A stretch of 64,000 nucleotides of DNA, from the NCBI RefSeq assembly GCF_003991905.1, contig NZ_RSCL01000015.1, positions 64,001-128,000 on the forward strand, written 5' to 3'. Every line of letters starts with the position of its first letter. The stretch's first letter is position 1. This DNA comes from Dulcicalothrix desertica PCC 7102. GTDB taxonomy: Bacteria > Cyanobacteriota > Cyanobacteriia > Cyanobacteriales > Nostocaceae. The notes beneath the pieces are model-generated. The model worked only from the letters and a program-made list of their open reading frames with translations, was not told the DNA's origin and did no database searches. This document shows positions 60,201 to 64,000 of the stretch, one piece after another. A program made the translations under genes and the position numbers.

Positions 60201-63051
60201 TAATTGATTGCTTATTATTGTGGTTTAACTTGTTTTTATCATCTGACTCTAATTCAAGATTTAAAGGCGCCAATTTTTTATCAGTGGACAATGGCGCCAG
60301 TTCACATGGATTAGTAAAAAATCGCGGATGCCAATCTAGGTTAAAGGGTCGTGTAAATCGCCCGGCAAACAATGCTTTATGTTTAATTGGCGTACCTAGA
60401 GCGAATGCAGCACCTACTGCTTGCCACAAACCAGAGAGTGAAGAACCACTAGCATCTAGCGCTACAGTTGGCACATTCACAAAGTCTTTAACCAAATTGC
60501 TTAATACTTGCCCAGGACCTACCTCAATTAACAAATCTAGTCCTTCAACTGCTTTGGTTACTGCTTGGATAAATTTTACTGGTGCTGTAACCTGACGAAT
60601 AAGAAGTGAGCGCAGATCTTCATCTTGTGGCAATAGCTCTCCAGTAACTGTAGATACAACAGTACGACGCAACGCTTGAAAATCTAACTCAGCTAGATGT
60701 TTTGCTAGCGGCTGGGCTGCTGCTGCTACCATTGGTGAGTGAAAAGCATGGGACACTGGTAAAATTGTAGCCTTAATACCTTGTGCTTTTGCCCTTTCGA
60801 CAACTTTAGTTACAACCAAAGCATCTCCAGAAATAACCGTTTGACGAGGTGAGTTGAAACCTGCTATTACAACTCCCTGGCTGATATCTAGACTAATATC
60901 TAATTTATCTGACTGAATTTTAAGTAATTCAACCTCCTGTTGTGCAGCTTGGATACTTGCCATTGCTCCAGTAGAACTGCCAAAAGCTGCCATTGCCTTT
61001 CCCCTAACGGTAGCAATTTGCAATAATGTCACTACATCCAAAGCGCCAGCCCAATAAAGAGCAGTAATTTCACCTAAGCTGTGTCCAACAGCAATACTTG
61101 CTGTTATTCCCATTTCCTCTAACGTTTGGAGTGCTGCTGTTGAAGCGGTAACAATAGCGGGTTGGGCAATAATAGTGGATTTACGGTCATTTTCTATAGG
61201 AAAACTAACTTTATTATACAGTTCTCTTACCCACTCAAAACGACTCCATAAACCACCGTCGAGATAGGTAGGAGACGCTTGTCCGGGAAAGAGGAAGCCA
61301 ATACATGGTGTTTTTGTACTATTGCCGAGAAATACTCCTGAGTTATTATCTAGTCGAGTTGTTATATCCTCTGTAAGCCATGACTGAAGTATTTTTAAAC
61401 GACTTGTTAACATCTTGGGGCTATTAGCAATAATTGCCGCCCTCACAGGCATAGTATCACGACCATCCAGGTTTTTTGAATACGAGGCAGCTAAATCAAT
61501 AACTTCAGCCCTGGACAACCTGGGAGCTAGTGTCAACAAATGTTCTATTATCTGCCGTAGATTTTGAATATCTTCGGCGCCTATGAGAATAAGTTCAGTA
61601 TCTTGAGATGAGGTCAGACATGTGTACTCTTGGAGAGTAAGTGTTTGGCGCCGCTCAGTGGTGGGACTTTCTAGAACAATATGAGTATTAATTCCTCCAA
61701 AACCCATAGCACTGACACCAGCACGCAATGGCTGGTCAGATGACCAAAGTTTTCCTTGGCTAAGAACTTGTAGAACAGGCTTTTCTCCAGTTAATTCAGG
61801 GTGAGCAAACTCTGAGCCGGTTGTTGGTGGTAGAATTTGGGTATGCAAAGCCATTGTGGCTTTAATCAACCCAGCAACTCCAGCCGCCGCTTTGGTATGT
61901 CCGATATTAGCTTTAATAGAACCGATAACTGCGGGTGCGACTTGAGATGTTGCTAACCGACGAGCGCGCGATAGTGCTTGTAGTTCCACAGCATCACCAA
62001 CACTTGTGCCTGTGCCATGCCCTTCAAAATAACTAACTGTTTCAATTCCAAAACCTGCTCGATGATATGTGCGTTTTAAAGCTAACATTTGTCCTTCAAC
62101 TTCAGGACGGGTAATGCCACCGCTACCATCCGAAGATACACCCCAACCACGAATAATGGCATAAATTCGATGCGAATGGGCAATCGCATCTTCATACCGC
62201 ATCAAAACTACACAACCGCAACCCTCACCAGGAAAAAAGCCTTCAGACCGGGTATCATAAACGCGCATTTCTGACTCTGCTAAGGCGCCTGCTTTCGCAA
62301 ACCCGACCAATTCAAATGGGTCTATGCTCAAATCTACACCACCAGCAATTGCTACATCTATATCCCCTGCAACCAGGGCACTAGCGGCGTTAGTAACTGC
62401 TAACAGCGAAGAACTACAAGCTCCGTCAATAGTATAGCCGCCACCTTTGAGATTAAAATGATTGCAAATACGTCCAGCAATTGTATTAGATAAGTTACCT
62501 GCTAAAGTTTCTTCACCAATTATTGGAAACGGTGCTTTATATTTTGCTTCTAAATTATTTAGAAATTCCCAACGTTTCTCTGGCAAACAGTTTTGCTCCG
62601 CAAGGGCAGCTTCTACTACTCGGCGCACATAAGGCCAACGCAAGCGCATTGTATTAGCTCTAGAAAATTCCCCTGTTAGCGTGTTGCCTAACAATACAGC
62701 AGTTGTATCTCGTGGTAAACCCTCACCTCCAGAAAATCCAGCATCTGCTAATGCCAATTCAGCGACATCCAACGCTAGCCAATGTGCCAAATCTGCGGCG
62801 CGAAATGTGTTGCCAGCAACCCGAAAAGCTACTCTGTCAAATTCATAACCTTCAATTAAAGCAGCTTCCGTAGTATAAGTACAATCAAGAGCATTACGGT
62901 CAGCAGACATATAATCTGCTAAGTTCAAACGTTCTGGTGGTATTTGCCTGAATGACCGACGCTGGGCGAGTACATTTGACCATAAATCTATCGGTGAGGC
63001 AGCATCTGGATAACGGCAAGCCATGCCAACAATTGCTATTGCAAATGTCAT
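57187..63051 (-). CDS. pksE: Enediyne-type iterative type I polyketide synthase (PksE)
   Basis: 1954 residues, close to known enediyne synthases of about 1900-1950. Domain order is KS (1-460; C212 in DGACSSS, H345 in EGHGTGT, H385 in NIGHTK), AT (about 585-880; S658 in GHSLGE), ACP (about 960-1030; S992 in DLHLNSITVSQ), KR (about 1215-1450; GGGKG, Y1369), DH (about 1490-1745; H1499 in DHVFQGEQLFPAVMGLEAMA) and a C-terminal phosphopantetheinyl transferase (about 1745-1954; D1842 and E1844 in VGCDAE, then WAASECLKKAG). The combined ACP-KR-DH-PPTase order with no enoylreductase is the hallmark of enediyne PKSs, which build a linear polyene that is rearranged to the enediyne core. All active-site residues are present, so it should be functional. 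It starts 3 bp after the membrane-protein gene and overlaps E10. Confidence 0.96.
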   Translation of the reverse strand: MTFAIAIVGMACRYPDAASPIDLWSNVLAQRRSFRQIPPERLNLADYMSADRNALDCTYTTEAALIEGYEFDRVAFRVAGNTFRAADLAHWLALDVAELALADAGFSGGEGLPRDTTAVLLGNTLTGEFSRANTMRLRWPYVRRVVEAALAEQNCLPEKRWEFLNNLEAKYKAPFPIIGEETLAGNLSNTIAGRICNHFNLKGGGYTIDGACSSSLLAVTNAASALVAGDIDVAIAGGVDLSIDPFELVGFAKAGALAESEMRVYDTRSEGFFPGEGCGCVVLMRYEDAIAHSHRIYAIIRGWGVSSDGSGGITRPEVEGQMLALKRTYHRAGFGIETVSYFEGHGTGTSVGDAVELQALSRARRLATSQVAPAVIGSIKANIGHTKAAAGVAGLIKATMALHTQILPPTTGSEFAHPELTGEKPVLQVLSQGKLWSSDQPLRAGVSAMGFGGINTHIVLESPTTERRQTLTLQEYTCLTSSQDTELILIGAEDIQNLRQIIEHLLTLAPRLSRAEVIDLAASYSKNLDGRDTMPVRAAIIANSPKMLTSRLKILQSWLTEDITTRLDNNSGVFLGNSTKTPCIGFLFPGQASPTYLDGGLWSRFEWVRELYNKVSFPIENDRKSTIIAQPAIVTASTAALQTLEEMGITASIAVGHSLGEITALYWAGALDVVTLLQIATVRGKAMAAFGSSTGAMASIQAAQQEVELLKIQSDKLDISLDISQGVVIAGFNSPRQTVISGDALVVTKVVERAKAQGIKATILPVSHAFHSPMVAAAAQPLAKHLAELDFQALRRTVVSTVTGELLPQDEDLRSLLIRQVTAPVKFIQAVTKAVEGLDLLIEVGPGQVLSNLVKDFVNVPTVALDASGSSLSGLWQAVGAAFALGTPIKHKALFAGRFTRPFNLDWHPRFFTNPCELAPLSTDKKLAPLNLELESDDKNKLNHNNKQSINSKSNSKSALELLRQLVAERAELPPSSVQDSSRMLSDLHLNSITVSQLVAEAARCLKLPPPIAPTDYADASVSEIAQALEELSHSGISEQVDAQLKFPQGVDAWIRSFTVELVERSLPHRHINSIEESSWQVMAGNDYPLLGALQETFKGCPGGGIVVCLPTPDECHLDMLFASARKVLVEKATRFVLVQHGGGGASFARTLYLEAQDVNICIVDVPIAHPDAAKWIMAEALATVGYSEAHYDSSGKRFEPCLRLLPLVQPAEIPLSSNDVLLVTGGGKGIAAECALSIAQETGVRLALLGRSLPETDTVLSKNLERITAAGVHARYISVDVIDAKAVQTAVTKLEAELGKITAILHGAGTNVPQLLSSLDKKAFINTLAPKVQGARNLIAAINPKHLRLFITFGSIIANTGLRGEAHYGLANEWLALLMEKFQEQHSSCRCLNIAWSIWSGVGMGERLGRIDTLIQQGITPISPDRGIDVLRSLISHSLPKTSVVVTGRFGLMPTLKIEQSELPFLRFLESQKVYYPELELIVDIELSTHTDPYLKDHVFQGEQLFPAVMGLEAMAQVAMALAKSTEPPIFESVKFNRPVVVPDGSSVTIRIAALIQKPGQIEVVLRSTQTAFQVEHFQAICVISNSVDKTDKTSLLSTANHKLDENYALNPERDIYGAILFHSGRFRRLRGYKYLRATKCVAEIMPDTGNNWFSHYLPQTLVLGDPGARDAAIHALQACIPHATILPIGVDRLIPGIKQTSNEHFVYAQEQAQIGDTFIYDLEVTDINGCVLERWEGLRLKVIKQTVSQLWAEPLLAAYIERQIRELVPSTDVTVVIDKDPTVEHHVRSERAIKQAIGVNLPVFRRPDGKPEVLVEKVVSVAHADDLTIAVAGQETVGCDAEVVRPRTVDIWQDLLTTERFKLAEIVASYAGENLDIAATRIWAASECLKKAGAMINISLMMLDSSKDGRVVLAAGQMVIATLVTSVRGIEKPLVLALLVKNSFSGSQHANL

Positions 63052-63054
63052 TAT

Positions 63055-63981
63055 TTATACCTCTCTAATTGTTTTGGTTGCTGGTACTAAAACCTTTGTA
63101 AATGCCACATAGTCAGCTATTGCTTGGGCGTAAAAGCTCAGTCCTCGAAATATACAGACAATTGTCAGAGCAAAGAAAAACCCAAACACGATGTGATTGA
63201 CCATTAGTAGCCCATACACAATAGCCACTGATAAGCCAAATATCGCTTGATTTAATGGTCTGCTTGGCGTTGTACCTGGGTCTGTCACCATATAAAAGGT
63301 GAACAACACAAACGCTACACCCGTCATCGGTACAAATCCAGCTATCATAGGTGTTCCAAATATCAAACTTCTCAATAATGCTTGTAAGACAAAGCCACCT
63401 AGCCAACCTGCAATTAGGGAAAGTTTTCCAGTGAAGCGAGTATTGAGAAATGTGCCACTAATTACAATTAGCCCCGGTAAAATCCAATCTCCTGCACCGC
63501 TAAGGTTTTCTGTAAATTGGTAAGGAGGAGCAATACCAACCCAAGGAAACATTAACAGTGTGACTGTGATGCCAAAGTTGGAGGGGTTGAGAAAATGCCG
63601 CTGTTCGTTACCCAACGGTGCGCGAAAGATAGCTTTTGAGGCGATAGCGACTGCACTGGCAAAAGCGATAGGTAATAGACGCTCGTTTGCATACAGCAGC
63701 ATAGCAACTGCCAAAGCTGTAATGTGTGCGGATAATAGAAAATTGACAAAACGCCTCAGTCCACCAATGAACACAGGTTGGCGCCCATTAACCCATGCAT
63801 CAATCAGTTCGAGCAGAATTTCCATACTATAGGCAGTCGCTAAGGCAATTAAAGGCTGTGCCCAAGATTGCTCAAAGCCTAAAACCGTATGTCCTAAAAT
63901 ATTCAAAACTGTAATTGCTACAGCAAAACGCTGCAATCCTGCTAAACGATTTGCTTTGTGTATGTTAAAAGTGCTTATCAC
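63055..63981 (-). CDS. UnbU/E5-like membrane protein of the enediyne cassette
   Basis: 308 residues, about eight hydrophobic spans. A relative of the RnfD/NqrB electron-transport membrane subunits by general form; MVTDPGTTPSRPLNQAIFG matches the conserved 'DP.TTP.RP' string of that group. In enediyne clusters a protein of this type (UnbU, also E5) is encoded next to the PKS in the order E3-E4-E5-E-E10; here it is immediately upstream of the PKS with 3 bp between. Its biochemical role is not established. The ATG at 63981 is close to the window edge; E4 (UnbV) and E3 are expected just beyond. Confidence 0.85.
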   Translation of the reverse strand: MISTFNIHKANRLAGLQRFAVAITVLNILGHTVLGFEQSWAQPLIALATAYSMEILLELIDAWVNGRQPVFIGGLRRFVNFLLSAHITALAVAMLLYANERLLPIAFASAVAIASKAIFRAPLGNEQRHFLNPSNFGITVTLLMFPWVGIAPPYQFTENLSGAGDWILPGLIVISGTFLNTRFTGKLSLIAGWLGGFVLQALLRSLIFGTPMIAGFVPMTGVAFVLFTFYMVTDPGTTPSRPLNQAIFGLSVAIVYGLLMVNHIVFGFFFALTIVCIFRGLSFYAQAIADYVAFTKVLVPATKTIREV

Positions 63982-64000
63982 GTCTTCATACCTCTGTGCT

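Larger units (their letters stand above)
14593..63785. repeat. Iterated GGCGCC palindrome
   Basis: By eye I count about 84 GGCGCC hexamers between 14593 and 63785, in genes and spacers alike, about one per 590 bp; an AT-rich (about 60%) sequence would give only a handful. I saw none in 1-14254. Longest gap is about 2.9 kb (55137-58041), covering the AraC and thioesterase genes; the GT21 gene also has none. It behaves like the HIP1 repeat of other cyanobacteria, which I did not find here. Confidence 0.85.

Noticed and set aside
57187-63051. PUFA synthase or heterocyst glycolipid synthase
   Set aside because: A single ACP lies between AT and KR, a PPTase is at the C-terminus and no tandem ACPs are present; neighbours are UnbU-like and E10-like, all fitting PksE.
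1-64000. HIP1 octamer GCGATCGC as the iterated repeat
   Set aside because: Not seen by eye anywhere in the window; the iterated word is GGCGCC.

Overview
The window looks like the chromosome of a filamentous, probably heterocyst-type cyanobacterium with a genome of about 40% GC. It carries a cyanobacterial RpoZ, DUF1818, an SLH-OprB iron-type porin, an EAD1-TIR protein and a DUF4351/Rpn-like nuclease. It is also full of short palindromes and heptamer repeats of the kind seen in Nostocales. A 6-bp palindrome, GGCGCC, is iterated roughly every 600 bp from 14.6 kb to the right end (about 80 copies by eye) and I saw no copy in the first 14 kb. The usual cyanobacterial HIP1 octamer GCGATCGC was not seen.

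Region 1-14.25 kb: a plasmid-like integrated element. A tyrosine recombinase (13.0-14.1 kb) lies beside a tRNA-Pro(GGG) gene. The element also has a 1270-residue primase-helicase replication protein (CyRepA1-like), a 56-residue ribbon-helix-helix protein upstream of it, an HNH-AP2 homing endonuclease, a protein with a C-terminal J domain, and several small unknown genes. Its left end is outside the window.

Region 14.3-22 kb: tRNA-Pro, DUF1818, a membrane-anchored unknown, rpoZ, a fasciclin protein, a LodB-like flavoprotein next to a large protein that may be a divergent LodA-like (CTQ oxidase) protein, a truncated EAD1-TIR gene, tandem 53-bp repeats, and a PD-(D/E)XK/DUF4351 protein.

Region 22.4-31.2 kb: a signalling operon built around a clear homologue of mycobacterial PknG. 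It contains a coiled-coil protein, PknG, a zinc-ribbon PP2C phosphatase, a small RHH-like protein, a vWA protein with a Thr-rich tail, a zinc-ribbon FHA protein, and a four-helix-span membrane protein resembling GlnX. A hicBA pair (hicA broken by a repeat) and a SyrD-type ABC exporter follow.

Region 33.5-42 kb: a phosphonate operon. It holds a B12-binding radical SAM protein, a CDP-alcohol phosphatidyltransferase, a nucleotidyltransferase, PEP mutase fused to a nucleotidyltransferase, phosphonopyruvate decarboxylase and 2-aminoethylphosphonate aminotransferase, then a ceramide-glucosyltransferase/HpnI-like glycosyltransferase. Together these would make 2-aminoethylphosphonate, activate it with CTP and attach it to a lipid alcohol.

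Region 42-55.6 kb: housekeeping and envelope genes: thrC, a frameshifted membrane protein, a methyltransferase, a porin and four glycosyltransferase-like genes.

Region 55.9-64 kb: the right part of an enediyne-type polyketide cluster on the minus strand. A UnbU/E5-like membrane protein, a 1954-residue KS-AT-ACP-KR-DH-PPTase synthase and an E10-type thioesterase are packed with 3-bp and overlapping junctions; an AraC regulator follows. The rest of the cluster lies beyond the right edge.
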